A stretch of 64,000 nt of DNA, from the NCBI RefSeq assembly GCF_018131075.1, contig NZ_JAFCLS010000002.1:269830-333829 (forward strand). The letters run 5' to 3'. Position numbers and translations under genes: made by a program. Under the pieces are notes generated by a model. The model had not been told where the DNA came from and ran no database searches. It worked only from the letters and a program-made list of their open reading frames with translations. This stretch comes from Bradyrhizobium sp. JYMT SZCCT0428. Lineage in GTDB: Bacteria; Pseudomonadota; Alphaproteobacteria; Rhizobiales; Xanthobacteraceae. This document shows, one piece after another, positions 46,244 to 55,867 of this stretch. Every line of letters starts with the position of its first letter. The first letter of the stretch is position 1.

Positions 46244-47098
46244 ATGCCGACAACAATCCCGACGCAGGTGAGTATCAGCGGCGCGCAGGCCGCGCCTGAT
46301 CCATCATGCCTGCTCGAATTCCGCAACATCCGCGTGGTCTATGACAATGCCATCGAAGCGATCCGCGACGTCAGCATTGCCGTGCCCGAAGGCGGCATCG
46401 TCGCCCTGCTCGGCTCCAACGGCGCCGGCAAGTCGACATTGCTGAAAGCGATGTCCGGCATTCTCTACACCGAGGAAGGCGTCATCGAGAACGGCTCGAT
46501 CCGCTTCCGCAATGAGGAAATCCATCGCCTCGCCCCTGATGAGCTGGTTCGGCGCGGCATCGTGCAGGTGCCGGAAGGCCGCCGCGTGTTTCCGGCGCTG
46601 ACCATCGACGAAAATCTGCAGATGGGCGGCTACACCAAGACCGCAGCGGAAGCGCGCGAGCGGCGCGAAAAGGTGTTCGCGCTGTTCCCGCGCCTGTTCG
46701 AACGGCGCGACCAGATCGCAGGCTACATGTCCGGCGGCGAGCAGCAGATGCTGGCGATCGGCCGTGCCCTGATGACCGACCCGGTGCTGCTGGCGCTCGA
46801 CGAGCCGTCGCTGGGCCTCGCGCCCCTCATCATCGACCGCATCTATGAGGTAATCGCAAAGCTGCGCGACGAGATGAAGATGACGGTGCTGCTGGTCGAG
46901 CAGAACGCACAGCGCGCGCTCGATATCGCCGACTACGCCTATATCCTGGAAACCGGGCGCGTCGTGCTCGACGGCACCGCGCAGAAGCTGGCGTCGAACG
47001 AGGACGTGCAGGAGTTCTATCTCGGCGTCTCCAATTCGGGACGCAAGAGCCTGCGCGACGCCAAGCACTACAAGCGGCGCAAAAGGTGGCTGTCATGA
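46244..47098 (+). CDS. Branched-chain amino acid-type ABC transporter ATPase (LivF-like)
   Basis: A 284-residue ATPase. Walker A is GSNGAGKSTLLKAMSG, the signature is MSGGEQQMLAIGRALM, and Walker B is LLALDEPSLGLAPLII, followed by the LivF-type VEQNAQRALDIADYAYILE. The 25-residue basic tail after GVSNSG exceeds standard LivF. It lies five bases after the FAD gene and overlaps livG-like by four. With the acyl-CoA ligase in the same operon, the transported solute is more likely an aromatic or fatty acid than an amino acid. Confidence 0.9.
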   Translation: MPTTIPTQVSISGAQAAPDPSCLLEFRNIRVVYDNAIEAIRDVSIAVPEGGIVALLGSNGAGKSTLLKAMSGILYTEEGVIENGSIRFRNEEIHRLAPDELVRRGIVQVPEGRRVFPALTIDENLQMGGYTKTAAEARERREKVFALFPRLFERRDQIAGYMSGGEQQMLAIGRALMTDPVLLALDEPSLGLAPLIIDRIYEVIAKLRDEMKMTVLLVEQNAQRALDIADYAYILETGRVVLDGTAQKLASNEDVQEFYLGVSNSGRKSLRDAKHYKRRKRWLS

Positions 47099-47889
47099 GC
47101 GACCTGCTCAGCGTCGAACATCTCAGCAAGAGCTTTGGCGGCCTCAAAGCCGTTGCCGATGTCAGCCTCACCGTGACATCGGGCGAAATCTGCAGCGTAA
47201 TCGGCCCGAACGGCGCCGGCAAGACCACCCTGTTCAACATGATCTCCGGCGTGCTGCGGCCAACCGGCGGCCGCATCCTGTTCGACGGCACCGATCTCGC
47301 GACCGTCTCGCCCTCGCGCTTTGCCGCAATCGGGATCGGACGGACCTTTCAGAATCTCGCGCTGTTCAAGCACGGCACCGTGGTCGAGAACATCCTGACC
47401 GGCCGCCACACCCATCTGCGTTCCAACGTGCTCGATGCCGTGATCTTCTTCGGCCGCACCCGCCGCGAGGAAATCGAGGCCCGCGAGCGCGTCGAGCACA
47501 TCGTTGAATTTCTCGAGATCGAACACATCCGCGACGCGGTCGTCGGCACGCTGTCCTACGGCCAGCAGAAGCGCGTCGAACTGGCGCGGGCATTGGCCTG
47601 CGAGCCGAAACTGCTGCTGCTCGATGAAATGGTATCGGGCATGAACCAGGAAGAGACCGAGGACATCGCCCGATTCGTGCTCGATATCCGCGACCAGCTT
47701 AGCATCACCGTGTTGATGATCGAGCACGAGATGCGGATCGTGATGGACATCTCCGACCGCGTCCATGTGCTGAATTTCGGCCGCAAGATCGCCGAAGGCA
47801 CACCCGCCGAAGTGCGGCGCGATCCGGCCGTCACGGAAGCCTATCTCGGCGGCCACCGCTCGGAACCGCTTGCGAAGGTGGGTGCCTGA
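47095..47889 (+). CDS. Branched-chain amino acid-type ABC transporter ATPase (LivG-like)
   Basis: A 264-residue ATPase with Walker A GPNGAGKTTLFNMISG, the LivG-typical GIGRTFQNLALF, signature LSYGQQKRVELARALA, and Walker B LLLLDEMVSGMNQEE. It partners LivF-like as a heterodimer on the LivH/LivM permease. ATG at 47095 overlaps the livF stop (ATGA), and its own stop overlaps the ligase start, indicating tight translational coupling. Confidence 0.9.
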   Translation: MSDLLSVEHLSKSFGGLKAVADVSLTVTSGEICSVIGPNGAGKTTLFNMISGVLRPTGGRILFDGTDLATVSPSRFAAIGIGRTFQNLALFKHGTVVENILTGRHTHLRSNVLDAVIFFGRTRREEIEARERVEHIVEFLEIEHIRDAVVGTLSYGQQKRVELARALACEPKLLLLDEMVSGMNQEETEDIARFVLDIRDQLSITVLMIEHEMRIVMDISDRVHVLNFGRKIAEGTPAEVRRDPAVTEAYLGGHRSEPLAKVGA

Positions 47890-49823
47890 TGTCCACCCTC
47901 GACACGATGCGAACAGCGCACCCGGCTGTGCAGGCGGGTTCGGCCAAGAACACGTCCGCCCCCGACACCACGTCGTTGCGGTCCACGCTGCAGAATGCCG
48001 CGATCACCATTCCGCAGCTACTTCGAATGCGGGCTGAACTGCATGGCGACAAGCTTGCACTGCGCGAGAAGGATTTTGGCATCTGGAACCGTTATTCCTG
48101 GAACCATTATTACGAGACCGCGCGTTCCGTCGCGCTCGGCCTGCTGTCGCTCGGGTTAAAACCCGGCGACCGCGTCGCCATCGCGGGCGAGGATACGCCG
48201 GAATGGTTTTACGCTGATCTCGGCACCCAGATGATCGGCGCTATTGCGGTCGGCATCTATCCGACCAATCCGTGGGTCGAGCTGCAGTATATCGTCCGGC
48301 ATTCAGGCGCGCGCGTGATCATATCAGGCGACCAGGAGCAGACCGACAAGGTTCTGGACGCCATCGCCAACAATGACGGCCTGCCAGCACTGGAGGCCAT
48401 CGTCTGCGTCGACATGAAGGGCCTGCGGCATTACGGCCACTCGCAACTGATGTCGTTCGAAAAGCTCTGCGAACTCGGCAAGCGTTACGCGCACCAAAAC
48501 CCCGACGCCAATGGCAGGCTCGACCGGCTGATCGCGCGGGCCTCGCCCGACGATGTCTGCATCCTCGTCTACACCTCAGGCACCACAGGTCCGCCCAAGG
48601 GCGCCATGCTGACGCATCGCAACCTGGTCTATGCCTCGTATATCTATGCCGAGGCGGTCGGGATATCAGACAAGCCGTTCGAATCGGTGTGTTATCTGCC
48701 GCTCTGCCATGTAGCTGAGCGCTGCTACTCCGAGGTGATGCAGCTCGTGCTGGGCGGCACCGTCAGCTTTGCGGAATCGGTCGATACCGTCGCACTCAAC
48801 ATCCGCGAGATCGCGCCGACCTTTTTCGTCGGCGTCCCCCGCATCTACGAGAAGCTGCAGCAGAATTTCCTGTTCAGACTCGGCGAGAGCGGCCGGCTGC
48901 GACGGGGATTCGCGAAGGCCTGTTTCGCATGGGGCCGCAAATTGTCGGACCGGCGGCAGAACGGCAGCGACACCTGGCTCGACCAGATCGCTTACGGACT
49001 GCTCTACATTTTCCTGTTTCGCAACATCCAGCGCCATATCGGGCTCGCGCGCAGCCGTCACCGTCTCTGCGCCGGCGCCTCGATTTCGCCGGAGACGCTG
49101 CGCTTCTTCGATATCGTCGGCCGCCCGGTGTCGCAAGGCTACGGGCTGACCGAAAGCGGCGGCGTTGCCTTCATCCAGACCGATAGCCATCATCGCCTCG
49201 GTGGCTGTGGCCTGCCGCTCGTTCATACCGATTGGAAGCTGGATAGCGACGGCGAAATCCTGCTGAAGAACCCCGGCGTCTTCAAAGGCTATTTTCTCGA
49301 CGAAAAGGCATCGACGGCCACGCTCGAACCGGGTGGCTGGCTGCGCACCGGCGACATAGTCGAAATCATGGACAATGGCGAGATCACCGTCGTTGACCGC
49401 AAGAAAGCGATCATCATCACCGCCGGCGGCAAGAACATCGCTCCCTCCGAGATCGAGAACGCGCTGAAGGATTCAGAGTTCATCAAAGAAGCGATCGTGG
49501 TTGGCGAGGCCAGGAAATATCTCGGCGCCATCATCCAGGTCGATTTCGACAATGTCGGTCGCTGGGCGCGCGACAAGGCCCTGCCGTACACCAATTACAA
49601 ATCACTGTCGCAACTCCCCGAAGTGCAAGACCTTGTCGAGCGCATCGTGGGCGAGACCAACAAGCGCTTTGCCCGCGTCGAGAACATCCGCCGCTTTGCG
49701 ATCCTCGAAAAGGAACTCGACCACGACGACGGCGAACTGACCGCCACACAAAAAGTTCGACGCGCCATGATCGAGAAGAAGTTCGCGCGCGAACTCGCCA
49801 TCATCTACCAGGCGGAGGTCTGA
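47889..49823 (+). CDS. Long-chain acyl-CoA synthetase-like AMP-forming ligase
   Basis: A 644-residue adenylate-forming enzyme. The ATP-binding motif YTSGTTGPPKGAMLTHRNL (about 229-247), GYGLTESGG and the WLRTGDIVEIMDNGEITVVD hinge region are clear. The C-terminal lysine-bearing segment is ITAGGKNIAPSEIEN. It activates a carboxylic acid to its CoA thioester. The location inside a BCAA-type ABC operon is characteristic of vectorial uptake and CoA activation of aromatic or fatty acids in Bradyrhizobium-like bacteria. No signal peptide. Confidence 0.9.
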   Translation: MSTLDTMRTAHPAVQAGSAKNTSAPDTTSLRSTLQNAAITIPQLLRMRAELHGDKLALREKDFGIWNRYSWNHYYETARSVALGLLSLGLKPGDRVAIAGEDTPEWFYADLGTQMIGAIAVGIYPTNPWVELQYIVRHSGARVIISGDQEQTDKVLDAIANNDGLPALEAIVCVDMKGLRHYGHSQLMSFEKLCELGKRYAHQNPDANGRLDRLIARASPDDVCILVYTSGTTGPPKGAMLTHRNLVYASYIYAEAVGISDKPFESVCYLPLCHVAERCYSEVMQLVLGGTVSFAESVDTVALNIREIAPTFFVGVPRIYEKLQQNFLFRLGESGRLRRGFAKACFAWGRKLSDRRQNGSDTWLDQIAYGLLYIFLFRNIQRHIGLARSRHRLCAGASISPETLRFFDIVGRPVSQGYGLTESGGVAFIQTDSHHRLGGCGLPLVHTDWKLDSDGEILLKNPGVFKGYFLDEKASTATLEPGGWLRTGDIVEIMDNGEITVVDRKKAIIITAGGKNIAPSEIENALKDSEFIKEAIVVGEARKYLGAIIQVDFDNVGRWARDKALPYTNYKSLSQLPEVQDLVERIVGETNKRFARVENIRRFAILEKELDHDDGELTATQKVRRAMIEKKFARELAIIYQAEV

Positions 49824-50695
49824 TGCAGTATTTCATGCAGCTGCTGATATCCGGCCTTGCCATCGGCGCCATCTACGGCCTGATCGCGATGGGCTTTGCG
49901 GTGATCTACAAATCCACGGGCCTGGTCAACTTCGCGCAGGGCGAAATGACCATGATCACGGCCTACATCGCCTGGACTATCTCGACCACGGTGAGCGGCA
50001 ACGTCTTCGTGGTGGCGCTCGGCGCGATCCTCGCCGCCGTCGTGCTCGGTCTGATCATCGAGCGCGTCGTGATGCGGCCGATGCTGGGCGAGCCGGTGTT
50101 CGCCACCGTGATGGTGACCATCGGCCTTGCCGTGATCCTGCGCTCGTCGATCAACTTCATCTGGGATGCCTATCCGCACGGCCTCGATGTCGGCTTCGGC
50201 CGCAGCATCGTTCGGATCGGCCCGATCGGCGTTCGCACCGGCCAAATTGCCGTCATCGTCACCCTTCTTGTGCTGCTCGCCGTGATCTGGGCGTTCTTCC
50301 GCTACAGCAAGATCGGCGTCGCGATGCGTGCCGTCGCCGCCGATGACCGTACCGCGCTGCTGATGGGCATCAGCGCCACCAGGGTCCATGCGCTGGCCTG
50401 GGCCGCTTCATCCGTGATCGCGGGAATCGGCGGCGTGTTCTTCGCGCTGTCCTATGACCTGTCGCCGGCGATGTTCCAGCTCGGGCTGAAAGCGTTTCCG
50501 GCCACCATCCTCGGCGGCCTCGACGCCGTGCTCGGATCCGGCCTTGGCGGGCTCCTGATCGGCATCACCGAGAATCTCGCCGGCGGCTACATCGGCTCCG
50601 GCATGAAGGAGGTCGCGGGTTTTGCCATGATCATCGTGGTGCTGATGGTCCGCCCGTTCGGCATCTTCGGCGAACGCGACATCGAGAGGGTTTAG
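49823..50695 (+). CDS. Branched-chain amino acid-type ABC permease (LivH-like)
   Basis: A 290-residue integral membrane permease with about eight hydrophobic segments. IYGLIAMGFAVIYKSTGLVNFAQGEM near residues 14-39 and FPATILGGLDAVLGSGLGGLLIG near the end are LivH signatures. The start overlaps the ligase stop by one base. Confidence 0.92.
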   Translation: MQYFMQLLISGLAIGAIYGLIAMGFAVIYKSTGLVNFAQGEMTMITAYIAWTISTTVSGNVFVVALGAILAAVVLGLIIERVVMRPMLGEPVFATVMVTIGLAVILRSSINFIWDAYPHGLDVGFGRSIVRIGPIGVRTGQIAVIVTLLVLLAVIWAFFRYSKIGVAMRAVAADDRTALLMGISATRVHALAWAASSVIAGIGGVFFALSYDLSPAMFQLGLKAFPATILGGLDAVLGSGLGGLLIGITENLAGGYIGSGMKEVAGFAMIIVVLMVRPFGIFGERDIERV

Positions 50696-50699
50696 GAAG

Positions 50700-51746
50700 A
50701 TGCGCACCGGTGATTTCAAGCAGACGTACGGCGAACTCGTCACCCTCGTCGATTCGCCGCCGGTCTGGCTGTGGTCGGCACTGCTCGTCGCAGGCCTGAT
50801 CGTCGCGCCCTTTGTGCTGAACTCCTACGTGCTGTCGTTCCTGATAATCATCCTGATCACGGTCGTCGGCGCGCTCGGCCTCAACATCCTGACCGGCTAC
50901 ACCGGCCTGATTTCGCTCGGCCATGTCGGCTTCCTCGTCACCGGTGCCTACGCCTATGCGATCCTGGTTTCCAAATACCAGATGCATCCGCTGGTCGGCT
51001 TCCTTGGCGCAGGCTTAGTGCCGGCGCTCGCCAGCCTGATCGTCGGCGCGCCGTCGCTGCGGTTGAAGGGACTTTACCTCGCGATCACGACGCTGGCGTT
51101 CTCCTTCATCATCAACACCGTGATCCTGGAAGCACGCTGGTTGACCAACGGCGCCCGCGGCATTTCGGTGCAACGGCCGGAAATCTTCGGCATCAGCTTC
51201 GACAGCGATGCCGCCTTCACCTACCTCTGCCTCGGCTTTGCAGTCCTCACCCTGTTTGCCACCCTCAATATCCGCCGCAGCCGGGTCGGCCGCGCCTTTG
51301 TCGCGATCCGCGACAACGACACCGCCGCACGGGTCATGGGCATCAATCTGCACGCCTACAAGCTGTTCGCCTTCGTCACCTCGGCTTTCATCACCGGCCT
51401 CGCCGGCGCGCTGTACGGCATCTATCTCTCCTTCGTCAGCGTCGAGGGTTTTCCGTTCCTGCTCTCGATCGAGGCGCTGGCGATCCTGATCGTCGGCGGG
51501 CTGGGCTCGGCGCTCGGCGCCGTGCTCGGCACCATCCTGATCGTGCTGCTGCCGGAAGCGACCCGGCTCGTCTTCAGCCTGTTCAGCGCGCAGATCGATG
51601 CTGTCTTCACGACCGGCGCTCAGGAGCTGAAAAGCATGCTCTACGGCCTCGTCATCATCCTGTTCCTCCGCTTCCAGCCGCGCGGTCTGGTCGGCGCCTG
51701 GCACGACCTCAGGCGGATGTGGGTGAACTGGCCGCTGCGTTACTAA
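50700..51746 (+). CDS. Branched-chain amino acid-type ABC permease (LivM-like)
   Basis: A 348-residue membrane permease. ALGLNILTGYTGLISLGHVGF near residues 59-79, RSRVGRAFVAIRDNDTAARVMGIN near 200-223, and the EALAILIVGGLGSALGAVLG block are standard LivM features. It forms the channel with the LivH-like partner. Four bases separate it from the preceding gene. Confidence 0.92.
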   Translation: MRTGDFKQTYGELVTLVDSPPVWLWSALLVAGLIVAPFVLNSYVLSFLIIILITVVGALGLNILTGYTGLISLGHVGFLVTGAYAYAILVSKYQMHPLVGFLGAGLVPALASLIVGAPSLRLKGLYLAITTLAFSFIINTVILEARWLTNGARGISVQRPEIFGISFDSDAAFTYLCLGFAVLTLFATLNIRRSRVGRAFVAIRDNDTAARVMGINLHAYKLFAFVTSAFITGLAGALYGIYLSFVSVEGFPFLLSIEALAILIVGGLGSALGAVLGTILIVLLPEATRLVFSLFSAQIDAVFTTGAQELKSMLYGLVIILFLRFQPRGLVGAWHDLRRMWVNWPLRY

Positions 51747-51776
51747 TCAAAAGAAATCGAACAGGAGGAGGAAACA

Positions 51777-52937
51777 ATGATCAAATATCTGGCGACCGCG
51801 TCGCTGTTGCTCGCAGGCGCATATCTCTCGACCACCCCGGCACTAGCCGCAGACCCCGGCATCACCGACACCGAGATCGTGATCGGCGATGTCGAACCGC
51901 TGACCGGCCCGCCGGCGCTGCTCGGGGTAGCCGCCTCGATCGGCCACAAGATCGCGATCGCGGAAGCCAATGCCGCCGGCGGCATCAACGGCCGCAAGAT
52001 CAAATATGTGCTGGAAGACGACGGCTATGTCACTGCGCGCACCATCCAGGGCGTCAAGAAGGTGACCGACGTCGACAAGGCGTTTGCCCTGCTCGGCATC
52101 TCAGGCTCCGGTCAATCCATCGCCGTGATGCCGCTGCTGGAGAAAGCCGGTATTCCCACCGTGATCGACGTCGCACCGGTCAAATTCCTCTGGGAACCGC
52201 CGCGCAAGAACGTGTTCGTGGTCGGGCAATCCTATGAGGAAGGCATCATCCACCTCGTCAATTATCTCGCCGAGAAGAATCCCGGCAAGAAATGGGGCCT
52301 GATCACCCAGGACGATGATTACGGCATCACCGTGCGCGACGGCTTCGATACCGTGGTCAAGGCCAGGAAGCTCAACGTGGTCTACAGTGGCAACTACAAG
52401 AAGGGCCAGCAGGACTTCTCCTCCGACATGCTGCAACTGAAGGAATCTGGCGCTGAAGTGTTTCTGGCCGGCGGCATCATCGGCGAGAACATCGCAATGA
52501 TGAAGGAGCTGGAGAAGCTCAGCATCAAGCCGGTGGTCGGCATCTTCTGGCCCGGACGGGTCGAGCCAGTGCTGAAGCTGATGGGCCCGGCCGGCGACGG
52601 CATCTACGCGGTCGATTATGTCGAGCCGTTCGCTGGTGCAGCCGGCAAGGCCTTCCTCGAGAAGGCCAAGGGACTGCTGCCGGAAGCCGAGATGAAAGGC
52701 ATCAACCGCTATTCCATGACCGGCTATGCCGCCGCCAAGGTCTTGATTGCCGCGATCGAGCGCTGCGGCAAGCAACCGACCTGGGCCTGCACCATCGCCG
52801 AACTGGAGAAGACCAAAAACGTCGAGACCGGCATCATGGCGCCGATCAGTTTTGGAGCCGGCGTGCGGTTCTCGAACCAGAAGCTGCAGATCATGCAGTC
52901 GGAGTTCTCGACGCTGAGCTTCAAGCCGGTGAATTGA
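51777..52937 (+). CDS. ABC transporter substrate-binding protein (LivJ/LivK-like, Peripla_BP_6)
   Basis: A 386-residue periplasmic receptor with a Sec signal peptide (MIKYLATASLLLAGAYLSTT, cleavage about ALA-AD at residue 25). DTEIVIGDVEPLTGPPALLG and the NAAGGINGRKIKYVLEDDGY segment are typical of Peripla_BP_6 proteins used for amino acids, amides and aromatic acids. AGGAGGAGG precedes the ATG. Last gene of its operon; a strong hairpin follows. Confidence 0.92.
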   Translation: MIKYLATASLLLAGAYLSTTPALAADPGITDTEIVIGDVEPLTGPPALLGVAASIGHKIAIAEANAAGGINGRKIKYVLEDDGYVTARTIQGVKKVTDVDKAFALLGISGSGQSIAVMPLLEKAGIPTVIDVAPVKFLWEPPRKNVFVVGQSYEEGIIHLVNYLAEKNPGKKWGLITQDDDYGITVRDGFDTVVKARKLNVVYSGNYKKGQQDFSSDMLQLKESGAEVFLAGGIIGENIAMMKELEKLSIKPVVGIFWPGRVEPVLKLMGPAGDGIYAVDYVEPFAGAAGKAFLEKAKGLLPEAEMKGINRYSMTGYAAAKVLIAAIERCGKQPTWACTIAELEKTKNVETGIMAPISFGAGVRFSNQKLQIMQSEFSTLSFKPVN

Positions 52938-52949
52938 GCACACGATGAC

Positions 52950-52980
52950 CCCTGGCCGGCACTCGTCGTGCCGGTCAGGG
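52950..52980. terminator. Bidirectional hairpin between convergent operons
   Basis: Thirteen-base arms CCCTGGCCGGCAC and GTGCCGGTCAGGG (one mismatch) around a five-base loop, located between the binding-protein stop and the convergent acyl-CoA dehydrogenase stop. There is no T-run, but position and stem strength suit a shared terminator. Confidence 0.7.
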
Positions 52981-52981
52981 C

Positions 52982-54175
52982 TCACATCCTTTTCGCAACT
53001 TCCTCCAGCATGACCTCGGTGGCGCCGCCGCCGATGGTCAGCACGCGGGCATCGCGCACCATCCGCTCGATCGGAGTGCCGCGCATGAAGCCGGTGCCGC
53101 CGTGCAGCTGCAGGCAGCCATGCACGACCTCGTGCAACACTTCCGGCGACAGCGCCTTCACCATCGACACTTCGCGCGGGCACGGCTTGCCGGCCTCCAC
53201 AAGCTCCGCCGCATGATAGGCCAGCGCCCGCGCGGCGGCGGCCTTGGTCGCGAGCGATGCGAGCTTGAGCCGGACTGCCTGCTGGTTCCACAACGGGCCG
53301 CCGAACGCCTGCCGGTTCTTCACATAATTGGTCGTGAGCTCGATCGCCTTGGCGGACTCGCCGGCGCAGATGCCGCCGATGCAGATCCGCTCGTTCTCGA
53401 AGGTCTCCATGATGCCGTAGAAGCCGCGGTTCTCCTCGCCGAGCAGATTTCCCGCGGGGATCCGGACATCCCGGAAGCCGATCTCGGCGGTGTCCGAGCA
53501 AAGCCAGCCGTGCTTGTCGAGTTTTGTCACGGAGATGCCGGGCGTCGTCCGCTCGACGATGAACAGCGAGATGCCGCGGCTACCCTTGGCGGCGGGATCG
53601 GTGCGCGCGGCGACGATCAGGATATCGCCATAGACCGCATTGGTGATGAACATTTTCGAGCCGTTGATCACCCAGGAATCACCGTCGCGGCGGGCCCGCG
53701 TCTTCAGGCCGGCGACGTCGGAGCCCGCATCGGGCTCGGTCACCGCGATCGAGCAGATCGTCTCGCCGCGGATGATCGCGGGAAGGTACTTCTGCTTCTG
53801 CTCGGGAGTACCGCGCAGGGTGATGTGGACCGCCGACATGTCGGTATGAACCAGCACCGATGAAGTGAAACCGCCGAAGGTCGAACGTCCGAGTTCTTCC
53901 GCCCACACCATCGACGCCAGCGGCCCCATATCGGTGCCTCCATACTCAGCCGCATGGCGTATGCCGAGAAACCCGAGCGCCCCCATGCGGCGATAGATCT
54001 CGCGCGGGATTTTTCCCTCGCGCTCCCACGCCTCGCCATGCGGCACGACTTCCTTCTCGACAAAGCGGCGAACCTGCTCGCGCAGCATCCGCAATTCCTC
54101 CGACAGTTGCGGCTGCTCCGAGAAATGGAACTCGCTGTCGGCGTGACTGCGGGGATCGGCGGGCCTGACGTTCAT
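52982..54175 (-). CDS. Acyl-CoA dehydrogenase
   Basis: A 397-residue flavoprotein of the ACAD family. [21 protein letters not shown] (about 141-160) binds FAD/substrate, [13 protein letters not shown] is conserved, and [20 protein letters not shown] lies near the C-terminus. The usual C-terminal loop base (the Glu of YEGT) is replaced by Gly ([10 protein letters not shown]), whereas E262 in ENERI aligns with the helix-G base used by isovaleryl- and long-chain enzymes. It would introduce an alpha-beta double bond in an acyl-CoA. Overlaps the hydrolase gene by four bases. Confidence 0.9.
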   Translation of the reverse strand: MNVRPADPRSHADSEFHFSEQPQLSEELRMLREQVRRFVEKEVVPHGEAWEREGKIPREIYRRMGALGFLGIRHAAEYGGTDMGPLASMVWAEELGRSTFGGFTSSVLVHTDMSAVHITLRGTPEQKQKYLPAIIRGETICSIAVTEPDAGSDVAGLKTRARRDGDSWVINGSKMFITNAVYGDILIVAARTDPAAKGSRGISLFIVERTTPGISVTKLDKHGWLCSDTAEIGFRDVRIPAGNLLGEENRGFYGIMETFENERICIGGICAGESAKAIELTTNYVKNRQAFGGPLWNQQAVRLKLASLATKAAAARALAYHAAELVEAGKPCPREVSMVKALSPEVLHEVVHGCLQLHGGTGFMRGTPIERMVRDARVLTIGGGATEVMLEEVAKRM

Positions 54176-55158
54176 GATGATGCCCTCTCGTCCTTGATGT
54201 GAAGGTGCCGGTTCAGAAATCCGGCGATCGATGCAATGGCCTGATGCGCTTCGGGAAGCTCGAACATCTGGAAGACATGGATCATGCCGTCCCAGACCTC
54301 CAGACTAACATCGACGCCGGCGGAGCGCGCTATGTCGGCAAACATCACGGAATCGTCCAGCACGGTTTCGCGGTCGCCTACCTGGATCAATAGTGGCGGC
54401 AAGCCCGTTAGATCGGCATACAGCGGTGATGCCAGGGGGTCGCGGGGATCGCCCTGCCCGCCCAGATAATTCTTCGCCAATGCCAGGATCATCGGCCGCT
54501 GATGGATCGGGTCAGCTTCCGCCCGGCTGACATAACTCGCGCCGGTCGCCGCCAGATCGGTCCATGGCGACATCAGCACCGCCGCTACCGGCAGCGGAAG
54601 CCCGCGTTCGCGCAAGGCCAGCATGGCTGACAGCACGAGATTGCCGCCGGCGGAATCCCCCGCAAGGGCGACGTTATCCGGTTTCAGGCCGCGATCGAGC
54701 ATCCACGCGTAGGCCGCCAACGCATCATCCAGCGCAGCAGGGAAACGATGTTCCGGCGCGAGGCGATAGTCGATGGCGAGCACACGGCAACCGCTGGCGA
54801 CTGCGATCTGCGCAATCAGGTCGCGGTGCGAGGCGACCGAACCGAGGCGAAAGCCGCCGCCGTGAAAATAGAGGATGGCCTGATCCTCTGGCGCATCGGC
54901 CGGCGATATCCATTCGCCATCGACGCCTCCGGCGGAGATCCGTACGCACGTAACGGGTGCGGTACTGCCCCCGAAGGCCGCATCCCAATCGCTACGCATC
55001 TGGGCCACTGACGTATCGCGATTCCAGCTGCGATAGACCGCCCGGATGCGCGCGATCGCAAGATCGATCGGCGCCGTTGCGATGTCGCCGCCTGCGCGCG
55101 CCATATCAGCCGCCCAATCCCATGCCGCCGGATACGCCGATGGTTTCTCCGGTGACAT
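54172..55158 (-). CDS. Alpha/beta hydrolase (hormone-sensitive lipase family esterase)
   Basis: A 328-residue esterase. The oxyanion motif YFHGGGFRLGS lies near residues 97-107, the nucleophile serine is in ALAGDSAGGNLVLSA, and the acid/His end is LIQVGDRETVLDDS and WDGMIHVFQMF. It hydrolyses short acyl or aryl esters. The start given overlaps the SDR gene by 53 bases; the internal ATG at 55104 would leave a one-base gap and is a real alternative (310 residues). Confidence 0.88.
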   Translation of the reverse strand: MSPEKPSAYPAAWDWAADMARAGGDIATAPIDLAIARIRAVYRSWNRDTSVAQMRSDWDAAFGGSTAPVTCVRISAGGVDGEWISPADAPEDQAILYFHGGGFRLGSVASHRDLIAQIAVASGCRVLAIDYRLAPEHRFPAALDDALAAYAWMLDRGLKPDNVALAGDSAGGNLVLSAMLALRERGLPLPVAAVLMSPWTDLAATGASYVSRAEADPIHQRPMILALAKNYLGGQGDPRDPLASPLYADLTGLPPLLIQVGDRETVLDDSVMFADIARSAGVDVSLEVWDGMIHVFQMFELPEAHQAIASIAGFLNRHLHIKDERASS

Positions 55159-55864
55159 AAGCCGCCTGATCGGACGCCAGGAACAAGACGGCGGCGGCGA
55201 TTTCTTCGGGTTCGCCGAGCCGCCGCAACAGGGTGGCGTCGGTCATGGCACGCAAAATCCTGTCGCCGCCGTTCGCTACGGCGGCTTCCAGCATCGGCGT
55301 GCGGATCGGTCCCGGTGCGATCGAATTGGCGGTGATCCCGAAGCGCGCGTTCTCGCGGGCAATGCTCTTGGTGAAGGCGATTACACCAGCCTTGGCGGCG
55401 GAATAGACTGCGCCGCCCTTCGAGCCGAGCCGCGCGGCTTCCGAGGTGATGTTGATGATACGCCCGAAACCGGCCGCCTGCATCGCCGGCAGCGCGGCGT
55501 GGGTGCATGCAAAGGCCGAGACCAGATTGACCGCGAGCAGTTTTGTCCAATCTTCCGGCGTGGTGTCGGTGAAGAACGCATGCTGGTCGACGCCGGCATT
55601 GTTGACGACGATATCGAACGGACCGTACTGCGCCATGGTCACCTGCACCATGGCGGTGTCGCCGACATCGAGGCGGACCGCAGTCGCATCAACTTGCCCC
55701 GCAAGATCGGATGCTCTGGCGATATCGAGGTCGACGATCACGACATGCGCACCGGCCTCAGCAAAACTTCGCACGATCGCCGCACCAATGCCCTGCGCAC
55801 CGCCGGAAACGAAGGCGCGACGGCCGTCGAGCCGCCCGAAAGGCCGGGTGCTGGCGACAGGCAC
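55106..55864 (-). CDS. Short-chain dehydrogenase/reductase
   Basis: A 252-residue classical SDR. The cofactor motif SGGAQGIGAAIVRSFAEAG lies near residues 20-38, NNAGVDQHAF near 87, and the catalytic Ser-Tyr-Lys set is in NITSEAARLGSKGGAVYSAAKAGV. The C-terminal YVTGETIGVSGGMGLGG is typical. FVIVDLD after the Rossmann motif (Asp at the strand end) favours NAD over NADP. It could act as a 3-hydroxyacyl-CoA or diol dehydrogenase in the dioxygenase operon. Confidence 0.9.
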   Translation of the reverse strand: MPVASTRPFGRLDGRRAFVSGGAQGIGAAIVRSFAEAGAHVVIVDLDIARASDLAGQVDATAVRLDVGDTAMVQVTMAQYGPFDIVVNNAGVDQHAFFTDTTPEDWTKLLAVNLVSAFACTHAALPAMQAAGFGRIINITSEAARLGSKGGAVYSAAKAGVIAFTKSIARENARFGITANSIAPGPIRTPMLEAAVANGGDRILRAMTDATLLRRLGEPEEIAAAVLFLASDQAAYVTGETIGVSGGMGLGG

Positions 55865-55867
55865 CGG

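Noticed and set aside
50771..52237. A long open frame across LivM and the binding protein
   Set aside because: Very Arg/Pro-rich, overlaps two clearly homologous genes in another frame, and is a typical high-GC shadow.
52101..53501. 466-codon minus-strand frame crossing the hairpin between convergent genes
   Set aside because: Overlaps the binding protein antisense and the acyl-CoA dehydrogenase in another frame; not protein-like.
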